Origin: Georgenia yuyongxinii
GTDB lineage: Bacteria > Actinomycetota > Actinomycetes > Actinomycetales > Actinomycetaceae
Length of the DNA stretch: 64,000 nucleotides
Reading direction: 5' to 3'
Assembly: GCF_006352065.1 (NCBI RefSeq)
Contig: NZ_CP040915.1
Span: 2,294,001 to 2,358,000 of the forward strand
The notes beneath the pieces are model-generated. The model worked only from the letters and a program-made list of their open reading frames with translations. It was not told where the DNA came from and searched no databases. This document shows positions 45,704 through 54,930 of the stretch, piece after piece. Position numbers and translations under genes: made by a program. How positions within the stretch are numbered: the first letter of the stretch is position 1; every line of letters starts with the position of its first letter.

Positions 45704-46177
45704 TCATGCGTCGCGGACGTCCCAGGTCTCGCGGACGTCGACGCCCGCGTCCTTGATCAGGTTGAGCAGCGGGCAGCGCGCCGCCACCAGGGTCTGCAGC
45801 TCGGCGAGCTGCTCCGGCGTCGCGGTGGTGCTGAGGGTGATCCCCAGATCGAGGTGCTGGAAGTGCGGGGAGACGTCCGCGGTGCCGAGGAACCCGCGCA
45901 GGTCGAGCGTGCCGGAGGCCTTGGTCTCCACGGCGCCGACCTCGAGCGACAGCTCGGCGGCGACCGTCCGGACAACCACCGTCAGGCAACCGCTGAGGGA
46001 GGCCAGGACGTACTCGATCGGGTTGGCGCCCTCGTCCGCCCCGCCGATGGCCGGCGGCTCGTCGACCACGAGGGTGAACTGCCGGGCCTCGACCCGGGTG
46101 TTGAGCCCGCCCTGCCAGACGCCGGAGACGTCGAAGCTGGCGAGCTGGGGCTGGGTGTCGATGCTGGTGGTGGTCAT
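45704..46177 (-). CDS. OsmC family protein
   Basis: A 157-residue OsmC/Ohr-superfamily protein: FTLVVDEPPAIGGADEGANP with IEYVLASLSGCLTVVVRTVA holds the first reactive Cys (LSGCL). The second is in VAARCPLLNLI. Together they form the thiol pair used to reduce organic hydroperoxides. The start ATG at 46177 follows GAGGACC; the open frame upstream is not conserved. It ends at a strong hairpin. Confidence 0.88.
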   Translation of the reverse strand: MTTTSIDTQPQLASFDVSGVWQGGLNTRVEARQFTLVVDEPPAIGGADEGANPIEYVLASLSGCLTVVVRTVAAELSLEVGAVETKASGTLDLRGFLGTADVSPHFQHLDLGITLSTTATPEQLAELQTLVAARCPLLNLIKDAGVDVRETWDVRDA

Positions 46178-46705
46178 GGTGGTCCTCTTCGCAGTGGGGT
46201 GAGCACGGCGCACGCGACCGATCGGCCGGGCGCAGGGCGGCGGCGCGGTGACGGCACGCGTCGCCGGCGGGACACGGCGCACGGGGCGGGACCGTGAGCG
46301 GTCCGGGCGGCTCAGGCCGCGGGCGTCCCCGCGCGCCGGCGCATTCGCGTCCCGGGAGGCCGGCGGCGGAGGTCGGCGGTCGTGGCCGCTGCGGCGGCGT
46401 GGCGAACGATCACGGCGGCCTCCCTCCGGCTCGATCCGGTCCGCCCGGAACGGGCGGCATGCGGGAAACGCTAGGAGCCACCGCCCGTCCCGTGCAGCGG
46501 CGGGCCAGGCCCCGAGATCCCAGCGCACCGCGTCTCACATGCCGAGCGGTTGACCCGACCGCCCGTGGTTCGCTCGCGCAAGCCGGCAAGATGTTGTAGG
46601 CGGGGCCGCGACCATGAGGCGGCCGGTCCGCCACGGACGTCGACGATGCCGGGTTTGTGCAAATTGCCTAGGCAGTGTCACCGCCCGCGCGTAGCGTCTT
46701 GCCAC
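46178..46705. other. 530-bp region upstream of the ABC operon, with a 10-bp palindrome
   Basis: No gene is recognised. Just ahead of the ABC ATPase start, TGCCTAGGCA (46665-46674) is a perfect palindrome set in AT-richer sequence (GCAAATTGCCTAGGCAGT). It may be an operator for a regulator of the export operon. GTG and ATG frames upstream of 46706 lack similarity. Confidence 0.45.
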
Positions 46706-47836
46706 ATGGGATTCGCGATCCAGGCGTCCGGGCTGACCAAGCGGTACGGCGAGGTCCTGGCGCTCGAGGGCATGGACCTGAACGTGTCCACGGGCACCGT
46801 GCTCGGGCTGCTCGGGCCGAACGGGGCGGGGAAGACCACCTGCATCCGGATCCTCACCACTCTGCTGCGCCCCGACTCGGGCACCGCCACGGTGGCCGGC
46901 GCCGACGTGCTGCGCGAGTCCCGCAAGGTGCGCGAGCGCATCGGGCTCTCCGGTCAGTACGCCGCGGTCGACGAGTACCTCACCGGCTTCGAGAACCTCG
47001 ACATGATCGGCCAGCTCTACCATCTGGACCGCCGGAAGAGCCGGGAGCGGGCACGCGAGCTGCTGGTGCAGTTCCGCCTCGACGACGCCGGGGACCGCCC
47101 CGCCAAGACCTACTCCGGTGGCATGCGCCGTCGGCTCGACCTGGCGGGGGCGCTCGTGGCGAACCCGCCGGTGCTGTTCCTGGACGAACCCACCACTGGT
47201 CTGGACCCCCGCTCGCGCCTGGACATGTGGGAGGTCATCCAGAACCTGGTCACCGGGGGCAGCACGGTGCTGCTGACCACCCAGTACCTCGACGAGGCCG
47301 ATGCCCTGGCCGACGAGATCGTCGTGATCGACCGCGGCCGCCTCATCGCCCAGGGCACGACCGACGAGCTGAAGGCCCAGGTCGGCGGGGAGCGGCTCGA
47401 GGTGGTCGTCTCCAACGCCGATCAGCTCGGCGCCGCCCACGAGCTGCTCGCGCCGCTCGCCCTCGCCCCGGCCACGCTGGACGAGCGCGCCAGGTTGCTC
47501 GTCCTGCCGGTCTCCGGCGGCACCGGCCCGCTCGTGGACGCCCTGCACCGGCTGGACGACGCACGCGTGTCGGTCGACGACATCGGCATCCGCCGCCCCA
47601 CCCTCGACGACGTCTTCCTCGCCCTGACGGGGCACGCTGCCGAGGAGGGGGCCGGGGCCGACAGCGGGTCGCAGCCAGGCGAGAGCAGGTCCGGCGGGCA
47701 AGGACGCGGCGACCAGCCTGGGGGTGAGCACCGGGGCGCCGGGCAGCCGAGCGACGGACGGCGGGGCGAGCGGACCGCTACGGCCGGGGCCTCGCGCGGC
47801 CGGCACGCCGGACCGGACGGAGAGGCGCAGCGATGA
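46706..47836 (+). CDS. ABC exporter ATPase, DrrA family
   Basis: A 376-residue ATPase for export of a hydrophobic drug or lipid-like compound. Walker A is GLLGPNGAGKTTCIRIL (about 37-53), the signature is TYSGGMRRRLDLAGALV, Walker B is PVLFLDEPTTGLDP and the H-loop follows at LLTTQYLDEADALADE. The DrrA-type C-terminal domain ends in IRRPTLDDVFLALTGH. A further ~60 residues of Gly/Arg/Ser-rich low-complexity sequence then run to the stop, which overlaps the permease start by 4 bp. Confidence 0.94.
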   Translation: MGFAIQASGLTKRYGEVLALEGMDLNVSTGTVLGLLGPNGAGKTTCIRILTTLLRPDSGTATVAGADVLRESRKVRERIGLSGQYAAVDEYLTGFENLDMIGQLYHLDRRKSRERARELLVQFRLDDAGDRPAKTYSGGMRRRLDLAGALVANPPVLFLDEPTTGLDPRSRLDMWEVIQNLVTGGSTVLLTTQYLDEADALADEIVVIDRGRLIAQGTTDELKAQVGGERLEVVVSNADQLGAAHELLAPLALAPATLDERARLLVLPVSGGTGPLVDALHRLDDARVSVDDIGIRRPTLDDVFLALTGHAAEEGAGADSGSQPGESRSGGQGRGDQPGGEHRGAGQPSDGRRGERTATAGASRGRHAGPDGEAQR

Positions 47837-48642
47837 CCTTGACCGGAGTGCGGGACGGCTACGTGGTGGCCAAGCGCAACCTCATCAAGATCAAGCGGGT
47901 GCCCGACCTGCTCGTCTTCACCACCATCCAGCCGATCATGTTCGTGCTGCTCTTCGCCTATGTCTTCGGTGGGGCGATCGCCCCGGAGGACGGCGGGGCG
48001 GCGTACCGGGAGTTCCTCATCGCCGGGATCTTCGCCCAGACCGTCGTGTTCGGGGCAACCATCACCGGGGCGGGCCTGGCCGACGACATCAAGAAGGGCA
48101 TCATCGACCGGTTCCGGTCCCTGCCCATGAGCTCCTCGGCGGTACTGGTCGGCCGCACCCTGTCCGACGTGGTCAACAACATCCTCGTACTGATCGTCAT
48201 GGGCCTGACGGGGCTGGTCGTGGGCTGGCGGATCCGCACGTCGGTGCCCGAGGCACTGCTCGGCTTCGCCCTGCTCCTGGTCTTCGCCTTCGCGATCTCG
48301 TGGATCATGGCGTGGATCGGCATGCTCGTGCCCACGCCCGAGGTGGTGAACAACGCCGCGTTCATCGTGATCTTCCCGTTGACGTTCGTCGCCAACACCT
48401 TCGTGCCGATCGAGACGCTGCCCCCGCCGCTGCAGACCTTCGCCGAGTGGAACCCGGTCTCCGCCGTGACGCAGGCCGCCCGCGACCTCTTCGGCAACCC
48501 GAACCCGGACCCGAACGCCCCCGAGCCGACGTCCTGGGCTCTGCAGAACCCCGAGCTGTACACGATCCTCTGGACGGTGCTCATCCTCGCAGTGTTCGTG
48601 CCGCTGGCGACGTGGCAGTACAAGCGGTCCGCCAGCCGGTGA
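47833..48642 (+). CDS. ABC-2 permease, DrrB family
   Basis: A 269-residue integral membrane protein with six hydrophobic segments. VFTTIQPIMFVLLFAYVFGG and GIIDRFRSLPMSSSAVLVGR are the hallmark loops of DrrB-type exporters. It is cotranslated with the ATPase. The substrate is unknown; no biosynthetic cluster adjoins it, so it may be a self-protection or lipid exporter. Confidence 0.93.
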   Translation: MTLTGVRDGYVVAKRNLIKIKRVPDLLVFTTIQPIMFVLLFAYVFGGAIAPEDGGAAYREFLIAGIFAQTVVFGATITGAGLADDIKKGIIDRFRSLPMSSSAVLVGRTLSDVVNNILVLIVMGLTGLVVGWRIRTSVPEALLGFALLLVFAFAISWIMAWIGMLVPTPEVVNNAAFIVIFPLTFVANTFVPIETLPPPLQTFAEWNPVSAVTQAARDLFGNPNPDPNAPEPTSWALQNPELYTILWTVLILAVFVPLATWQYKRSASR

Positions 48643-48804
48643 CGTCGCTCACCTCGCGCTGGCCCTGACCGGGGGCAGGACGCCCCTGCCGCTCCTGTGG
48701 TGGCGCACCGGGCGGCCCTTGGTCCCGTTCGTCGGGTCGGTCCGGTCCCCCACCATGGAGGTCGACCGCGGGGCCCCGGGCCCCTCCGCCCATGGGAGGC
48801 CCAG

Positions 48805-50118
48805 ATGATCGCCCTTCAGCTCGCCGTCGTCCTGGCCGCCATCTTCGTGGGCGCGCGACTGGGCGGGATCGCCATCGGTTTCGCCGGCGGCCTGGGCGTC
48901 CTCGTCCTCGCCCTGCTCGGCGTCTCGCCCGGGGCGATGCCGCTGGACGTCATCTCCATCATCATGAGCGTGATTGCGGCGATCGCCGCCATGCAGGTGG
49001 CCGGCGGCATGGACTACCTCGTCGACCTCGCGGACCGGTTCCTGCGGCGCAACCCGCGCTACCTGACGTTCCTGGCGCCGATGGTCACCTACCTCATGAC
49101 CTTCATGGCGGGCACGGGGCACACCGCCTTCTCCACCCTGCCGGTGATCACCGAGGTGGCCAAGGAGAACAACATCCGCCCGTCGCGGCCGCTGTCGGTC
49201 GCCGTCGTCGCGTCGCAGATGGCCATCACGGCGTCCCCGATCTCCGCCGCCGTGGTGTTCTTCGCCGGCGCCATGGAGCCGCACGGGGTGGACTACCTCG
49301 AGCTCCTCGCTGTGGTGGTGCCCTCGACCTTCCTCGCCTGCATGGCCACCGCGGCGCTCATGATGGGGCTGGACCGCCTGCGCGGCACCAGCGAGCTGAG
49401 CACGCACTCGGAGTTCCAGCGGCGCTGGGCCACCGGTGAAGTGGCCGTGGCGGGACGCCAGGACCGCGAGATCAAGCCGGGCGGGCGGCGGTCGGTGGCA
49501 ATCTTCCTCATCGGCCTGCTCGGGGTGATGACCTACGCCACCCTCATCAGCGACAAGGTGGGCCTCGTCGCCGAGCCAGTGATGGAGCGCGACGCCGCGA
49601 TCATCGCCTTCATGCTCGCCACCGCCGCGGTGATCGTGCTCGCGTGCAAGGTGCCCACCCAGGACATCCTCGGCGCCTCCACGTTCAAGGCGGGGATGAG
49701 CGCGAGCATCTGCGTGCTCGGCGTCGCATGGCTCGGGACGACGTTCGTCTCCGCGAACGAGGAGGCGATCATGAGGGTGGCAGGTGACCTCCTCGCCTCC
49801 CAGCCGTGGGCGCTCGCCGTCGTCCTGGCCTTCGCCTCCGCGCTGCTGTACTCCCAGGCCGCCACCGCCAAGGCGCTCGTGCCGACAGCGCTGGCCATCG
49901 GCATCGCACCGCTGACGGCGGTGGCCTCCTTCGCAGCCGTCTCGGCCCTGTTCGTGCTGCCGACCTACCCCACGCTCCTCGCCGCGGTGGAGATGGACGA
50001 CACCGGCACCACCCGCATCGGGCGGTTCGTCTTCAACCACCCGTTCCTGCTCCCGGGAACCCTGAACATCGCCATCGCGGTGTGCCTGGGGTTCGCGTTC
50101 GGGTCGGTCATCCTCTGA
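48805..50118 (+). CDS. Anaerobic C4-dicarboxylate transporter (Dcu family)
   Basis: A 437-residue DcuA/DcuB-type carrier with 10-12 hydrophobic segments: MIALQLAVVLAAIFVGARLG, TFMAGTGHTAFSTLPVITEV, QMAITASPISAAVVFFA and SQAATAKALVPTALAIGI are strongly conserved. It exchanges or takes up fumarate, malate, aspartate or succinate. The start ATG at 48805 follows GGGAGGCCCAG. DcuA and DcuB cannot be told apart with certainty; the length fits both. Confidence 0.92.
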   Translation: MIALQLAVVLAAIFVGARLGGIAIGFAGGLGVLVLALLGVSPGAMPLDVISIIMSVIAAIAAMQVAGGMDYLVDLADRFLRRNPRYLTFLAPMVTYLMTFMAGTGHTAFSTLPVITEVAKENNIRPSRPLSVAVVASQMAITASPISAAVVFFAGAMEPHGVDYLELLAVVVPSTFLACMATAALMMGLDRLRGTSELSTHSEFQRRWATGEVAVAGRQDREIKPGGRRSVAIFLIGLLGVMTYATLISDKVGLVAEPVMERDAAIIAFMLATAAVIVLACKVPTQDILGASTFKAGMSASICVLGVAWLGTTFVSANEEAIMRVAGDLLASQPWALAVVLAFASALLYSQAATAKALVPTALAIGIAPLTAVASFAAVSALFVLPTYPTLLAAVEMDDTGTTRIGRFVFNHPFLLPGTLNIAIAVCLGFAFGSVIL

Positions 50119-50187
50119 GCTCGCCGCGCCGCTGACGGTTCCCCGCTCGGGCGGCGCCCTCGCCCGCACAGGGGCACACTTCCGGCC

Positions 50188-51756
50188 ATGAGATGGTCTC
50201 GTGCCCTCATCCCCCTCGCCGGTCTCACCGGTGTGGCCGCCCACGACCTGCTGCAGCGCAAGCGCACCCTGCTGCGGAACTTCCCGGTCATCGGGCACGC
50301 CCGCTACGCCGTCGAGGCCATCGGACCCGAGCTGCGGCAGTACATCGTGGCCGGCAACGACGAGGAGCGGCCGTTCAGCCGGGACCAGCGGCGCTGGATC
50401 TACGCCTCCGCCAAGGGCGAGAACAACTACTTCGGGTTCGGCACCGACAACGACATCGAGCGGTCCGACGGCTACCCGATCATCAAGCACCGCACCTTCT
50501 CCGCCGTCGCCCCGCCCTCGCACCCGAATGCCGGGGAGGAGGTGCGCCTGCCGTGTGCGAAGGTCCTCGGCGGCGCCCGTGGCCGCGCGCAGGCGTTCCG
50601 GCCGCAGTCGATCGTCAACGTCTCGGCGATGAGCTACGGCTCTCTGTCCGGCCCCGCCGTCGAGGCGATGAACAGGGGCGTCGCGCTGACCGGGGCGCTG
50701 CACAACACGGGCGAGGGCGGCCTCTCGCCCCACCACCGCCAGGGCGGCGACCTCGTCTTCCAGATCGGCACCGCCTACTTCGGCTGCCGCGACGAGGACG
50801 GCGCCTTCGACCTCGAGCGACTGAAGTCGCTGGTGGCCTCCGCGCCGGTGCGGGCCCTGGAGATCAAGCTCAGCCAGGGTGCCAAGCCGGGCCTGGGCGG
50901 GGTGCTGCCGGCGGCCAAGATCTCCGCCGAGATCGCCGCCATCCGGGGCATCCGCACCGACCGCGACTGCATCAGCCCCTCCCGGCACGCGGAGTTCAGC
51001 GACGTCGACAGCATGCTGGACTGGGTCGAGCTGCTCGCCGCCGAGACCGGCCTGCCGGTGGGCATCAAGTCCGCGGTCGGGGATTTGGAGTTCTGGCACC
51101 AGCTGGCGGAACAGATGGCCGACGGCGCACGCGGCGTCGACTTCATCACCATCGACGGCGGCGAGGGCGGCACCGGCGCCGCGCCGATGACGTTCACCGA
51201 CTCGGTCTCGTTGCCGTTCCGGGTGGGCTTTCCCCGGGTGTACGCGATCTTCGCCGAGGCTGGACTGGCCGACCGGATCGTCTTCGCCGGTGGCGGCAAG
51301 CTCGGGCTGGCCGACAACGCGATCGTCGCGTTCGCCCTGGGCTGTGACCTGGTCAACGTCGCCCGTGAGGCGATGCTCGCGATCGGGTGCATCCAGGCCC
51401 AGCGTTGCCACACCGACCGCTGCCCCGTGGGTGTAGCCACCCAGAACCCCTGGCTCACGCACGGCCTGGACCCATCGCTGAAGTCCGTGCGGCTCGCCAG
51501 CTACCTGCGCACCTTCAACCGTGACCTGCTCAAGGTGGCCGAGTCCTGCGGGGTGCTTCACCCCGGGCTCATCGACGTCGACGACGTCGAGATCCTCGCC
51601 GGCAACCAGGCCGGTCGCCCGCTGCGCGAGGTGGTGGGCTACCAGCCGGGCTGGGGGCTGCCCTCGGCCGCGCAGCAGGCGGAACTGACGGCGATCATGA
51701 CCGGCGCCGCACCGACGGGCGGGACCGCGCCGGAGTCCGAGACCAGCCAGGGCTGA
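50188..51756 (+). CDS. FMN-binding glutamate-synthase-like protein
   Basis: A 522-residue protein with an N-terminal membrane-anchor-like helix (ALIPLAGLTGVAAHDLL) and a GltB-type FMN-binding TIM barrel: RPQSIVNVSAMSYGSLSGPA, HNTGEGGLSPHHRQGGDLVF, IKLSQGAKPGLGGVLP, FITIDGGEGGTGAAPM and the Cys-rich CHTDRCPVGVATQ. It lacks the glutaminase domain, so it is a stand-alone relative of glutamate synthase whose reaction is not established. Complete. Confidence 0.9.
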   Translation: MRWSRALIPLAGLTGVAAHDLLQRKRTLLRNFPVIGHARYAVEAIGPELRQYIVAGNDEERPFSRDQRRWIYASAKGENNYFGFGTDNDIERSDGYPIIKHRTFSAVAPPSHPNAGEEVRLPCAKVLGGARGRAQAFRPQSIVNVSAMSYGSLSGPAVEAMNRGVALTGALHNTGEGGLSPHHRQGGDLVFQIGTAYFGCRDEDGAFDLERLKSLVASAPVRALEIKLSQGAKPGLGGVLPAAKISAEIAAIRGIRTDRDCISPSRHAEFSDVDSMLDWVELLAAETGLPVGIKSAVGDLEFWHQLAEQMADGARGVDFITIDGGEGGTGAAPMTFTDSVSLPFRVGFPRVYAIFAEAGLADRIVFAGGGKLGLADNAIVAFALGCDLVNVAREAMLAIGCIQAQRCHTDRCPVGVATQNPWLTHGLDPSLKSVRLASYLRTFNRDLLKVAESCGVLHPGLIDVDDVEILAGNQAGRPLREVVGYQPGWGLPSAAQQAELTAIMTGAAPTGGTAPESETSQG

Positions 51757-51765
51757 AGGGATCGC

Positions 51766-53403
51766 TCAGCCGACCTGGACGTCCACCCGGTGCCAGCCGG
51801 TCGCGCCGTCGGGCACGACGCCGGCCCGCTCCCCGGTCTGCACGACACCGTCGAGCCCGGTCGCCCGGACCTCGAGCGAGTGCTTTCCCGGCTCGGCTGG
51901 CCACCGGTAGACCCACTGCCGCCAGGTGTCCACGTTGACCGCGTCAGCCAGCTCGGCGGGCCGCCACTCGCCGTCGTCCACGCGCACGTCGACCGCCGCG
52001 ATGCCGGTGTGCTGGGCCCACGCCACCCCGGCCAGGACCACCTCGCCCGCCGCCAGCTCCCCGCCGCCGCGGGGCACGTCGATGCGCGAGGAGATCTTCA
52101 CCGGGGCGCGCGGCGACCAGCCGCGGTCGGTCCAGTACGCCGTCGCCTCCGCGAAGCGGGTGACCTCCAACTCGGCCACCCACTTGGTGGCCGAGACGAA
52201 CCCGTACAGCCCCGGCACCACCAGGCGCACCGGGTAGCCGTGCTCGGGCGGCAGCTCGGTGCCGTTCATGCCCACCGCGAGCAGGGCGTTGCGCTCGTCC
52301 GTGAGGACCTCGAGCGGGGTGGAGGCGGTGAACCCGTCGACGCTGCGGGAGAGCACCATGTCCGCACCGGGCAGCGGCCGGGCCCGCGCGAGGACCTCCC
52401 GTACGGGCAGCCCGAGCCAGGACGCGTTACCCACCAGGTGCCCGCCCACCTCGTTGGACACGCAGCACAGGGTCACCCACGCCTCGGTCAGCTTCTCGCC
52501 GAGCAGCTCGTCCAGGGTCAGGCGCACCTCCTGCTCGACCATGCCGTGCACGCGCAGCTCCCACGTAGCCGGGTCCACCCGGGGGACGAAGAACGCGGTG
52601 TCGATCCGGTAGAACTCGGGGTTGGGCGTGCGGTAGGGCGCCAGTCCGTCGATGCGCAGGTCAGCGCCCGGTGGTGGTGCGGGCGCCAGGACGGCGGGGT
52701 CCGGCAGCGCGAGCGGTGGCCCTGCGGCGACGGTGCCGGCGCCTGTCATCCGGGACACGGTGGCCCCGACCAGGGCCGCGCCGGTGACCAGGCCGGCGCC
52801 CTGCAGGAGGCGTCGCCGGTCCAGGGTGCGCCGGTCCCGCATGGCCCGCCCGGCGTCCACGGGCCGCGCCGGTGCCAGGACGGCGACCAGCACCATCGCC
52901 CCTGCCGCGGTCGCGGCGAGCACCGGCCACGTGGCCACCAGCCCGCCGTCGGGCCGCGACGCCGTGGCCGCCGCGGCGAGCAGCCCGAGGAAGGCGACGA
53001 CCATCGCGCCCGAGTACCGACGTCGTCGTTCCTCCAGGCCCGCGACGACAGCGAGGGCGACCATCACCACGACGATGCCCACGCCGAGGGGCACCTTGTC
53101 GTTGGTGCCGAAAAGGTCGATCGCCAGCTCCTTGAGCCAGGAGGGCGTGAGGTCGATGAACGCCTCGGCCACCGCCTCCACCGGCCCCGGGCCCGTGCCG
53201 GCGAACCGCGCGAGAAGGTCCGCCAGGACGACGGCGCCACCCGTGACCAGGACGCCGACGAGCGCCGCGCGTGGGCGGGTCAGGCCGGGCTGGGGCGCTG
53301 GGGGCGTGCCCGTTCTGCGGGACGCGGAGGAGCTCGGGCGCCGCGATGCCGCCGGCCCACCTGCCGCTCCGGGCGGCTGGTGACGTTCGGGCGCCTCGTG
53401 CAC
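51766..53403 (-). CDS. Membrane-anchored sulfite-oxidase-like molybdoenzyme
   Basis: A 545-residue protein. Residues 45-200 hold four or five transmembrane helices. RRRLLQGAGLVTGAALVGAT follows and resembles an internal twin-arginine-type segment. From about residue 240 the Moco domain appears: FYRIDTAFFVPRVDPATWEL, with the molybdenum-ligating Cys in TLCCVSNEVGGHLVGNA. A Mo-cofactor dimerisation domain forms the C-terminus (VRVDDGEWRPAELADAVNVD). It starts with GTG. The active site would face the cell exterior. The substrate (sulfite or S-oxides) and electron acceptor are unknown. Confidence 0.9.
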   Translation of the reverse strand: MHEAPERHQPPGAAGGPAASRRPSSSASRRTGTPPAPQPGLTRPRAALVGVLVTGGAVVLADLLARFAGTGPGPVEAVAEAFIDLTPSWLKELAIDLFGTNDKVPLGVGIVVVMVALAVVAGLEERRRRYSGAMVVAFLGLLAAAATASRPDGGLVATWPVLAATAAGAMVLVAVLAPARPVDAGRAMRDRRTLDRRRLLQGAGLVTGAALVGATVSRMTGAGTVAAGPPLALPDPAVLAPAPPPGADLRIDGLAPYRTPNPEFYRIDTAFFVPRVDPATWELRVHGMVEQEVRLTLDELLGEKLTEAWVTLCCVSNEVGGHLVGNASWLGLPVREVLARARPLPGADMVLSRSVDGFTASTPLEVLTDERNALLAVGMNGTELPPEHGYPVRLVVPGLYGFVSATKWVAELEVTRFAEATAYWTDRGWSPRAPVKISSRIDVPRGGGELAAGEVVLAGVAWAQHTGIAAVDVRVDDGEWRPAELADAVNVDTWRQWVYRWPAEPGKHSLEVRATGLDGVVQTGERAGVVPDGATGWHRVDVQVG

Positions 53404-53479
53404 GGGACCACCTCCGTCGGTGCGCGTGCCTGCGTGCTGATTGTCCTCCGCCGCGCGGCGAGGTGGAAGGAGGTCCCGG

Positions 53480-54160
53480 CTACTCGAGCGGCCCGCGGCG
53501 CTCCTGGAGGAGGTCTCGCAGCACGGTCAGCTCCGCCGTCTGGGCGTTGACGACCGTCACCGCGAGGCGGCGCACCACGTCCTCCTCGGCCCGGTTCGCC
53601 GCGTACTCGGCCATGTCCACGCCCGCCTCGTGGTGCGGGATCATCAGCTGGAGGAAGAGGCGCTCGGCGTCGCGGCCCTCCGCGTCGGCGAGCTGGGCGA
53701 GCTCCGCCGGGGTCGCCATGCCGGGCATGCCGGCCTGCGCCGTCGTCGCGTGGTCGGTGTGGTCGGCCATCCAGGCCATGACCGGCTGGGAGGAGGACTG
53801 GCGCAGACCCCATTGCTCCAGCCAGGCGTACATCTGCCCGTTCTGATGCTGCTGGGTGAGCTCGATGTCGAGGGCCAGCTGGCGTACGGCGGGGTCGTCC
53901 GTGCGGTCCCGCACCAGGGCGGACATCTGGACCGCCTGCGCGTGGTGGGTGCCCATGTCGCGGGCGAACCCGGCGTCGACCGAGGCGTCCGTGGGGTGCC
54001 CAGGCCCGGCTGCGAGGCGCGACCCCGCGATGAGCCCGACGATCGCCGCCAGGGCGGCGAGCAGCACCACCCCGGCGAGCAGGGCGGGGTGGCGCGCGGC
54101 GCCCGCGCCGGCCGGTGCGGGCCCTGTCACGGCCGGTCGTGCGTCGATGCCCATGGACAT
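53480..54160 (-). CDS. DUF305 family protein
   Basis: A 226-residue membrane-anchored protein: one N-terminal helix (LLAGVVLLAALAAIVGLIAG) and a four-helix bundle with paired His/Met motifs, GTHHAQAVQMSALV and LMIPHHEAGVDMAEYA. These resemble ferritin-like metal sites, and the family is often linked to copper. Its start lies 2 bp after the DUF3105 stop, so the two are cotranslated. It probably acts outside the membrane. Confidence 0.9.
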   Translation of the reverse strand: MSMGIDARPAVTGPAPAGAGAARHPALLAGVVLLAALAAIVGLIAGSRLAAGPGHPTDASVDAGFARDMGTHHAQAVQMSALVRDRTDDPAVRQLALDIELTQQHQNGQMYAWLEQWGLRQSSSQPVMAWMADHTDHATTAQAGMPGMATPAELAQLADAEGRDAERLFLQLMIPHHEAGVDMAEYAANRAEEDVVRRLAVTVVNAQTAELTVLRDLLQERRGPLE

Positions 54161-54162
54161 GA

Positions 54163-54804
54163 TCAGGCCGGCGTCCCGGTGCCGCCGAAGCAGGCTGCCC
54201 CGGGCTCGAGCGTCTGCTCGCCCTGGAGGTACCGCTCGAGGAAGACGTCGATGCGCTCGTCGCCCGCGTCGTCGAGCCTGAGCTGGTGGCCCCAGGCGCT
54301 CGCGACGATCGGCGAGTCGAGCCCCTCGTAGGGCGTCAGCAGCGCGTACGCCTCGCCGCGAACCGCGTCCTGGAGGAGCGCGACCTGGTCGGCGGTCAGG
54401 TCCGGGGAGTAGGTGATCCACACGGCGCCGTGCTCGAGGGAGTGCACCGCGTTCTCGTTGGCCACGGGCTCGGTGTAGATGCCGCAGTTCTGCCAGACGG
54501 TGTTGTGGTCACCACCGACGGGCGGGAAGGTCGCGTATTCGACGGTGCCCTCGACGTGGTTGTTCGTCAGGCCCGTGAACTCCTCGACACCCTCGATCGG
54601 CGCGTTGGCGGCCGCCTCGATCTGCTGCTGCTGGCGGACCTGGTTCACCAGCGGCACCGCGACGGCCGCGACGAGACCCAGCGAGACGACGGCCGCGCCA
54701 CCGAAGATCGTCACCTTGCGGCGCTTGTCCTTCCGGGCCTGCTCGGCCCGCATGGCGGCGACGCGAGCGGTGCGCTCCTGGACCAGCTGCTTGCGGTTGC
54801 TCAC
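54163..54804 (-). CDS. DUF3105 family protein
   Basis: A 213-residue protein with a basic N-terminus (RKDKRRKVTIFGGAAV), one transmembrane helix at about 32-52 and an extracytoplasmic DUF3105 domain: EYATFPPVGGDHNTVWQNCG, HSLEHGAVWITYSPDL, and SAWGHQL. Conserved His/Cys residues suggest metal binding. The function is unknown, but DUF3105-DUF305 pairs recur in actinobacteria, so the two proteins likely work together. Confidence 0.9.
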   Translation of the reverse strand: MSNRKQLVQERTARVAAMRAEQARKDKRRKVTIFGGAAVVSLGLVAAVAVPLVNQVRQQQQIEAAANAPIEGVEEFTGLTNNHVEGTVEYATFPPVGGDHNTVWQNCGIYTEPVANENAVHSLEHGAVWITYSPDLTADQVALLQDAVRGEAYALLTPYEGLDSPIVASAWGHQLRLDDAGDERIDVFLERYLQGEQTLEPGAACFGGTGTPA

Positions 54805-54930
54805 GTGGCTCCTCGCCGGCGGTGATTAGTTGCTCGTTCAAGTATCGAGGGCCCAGAGTAGCCGACGGCGGGGACAGCGGGAACCGAATCGCCGGACGCC
54901 GGCACGGTGGGAGGTTGTGGACCCGTGCCG

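Noticed and set aside
48649-51561. 970-codon minus-strand open frame
   Set aside because: It is the high-GC antisense shadow of the Dcu transporter and the FMN glutamate-synthase-like gene; composition is His/Gly/Asp-rich without domains.
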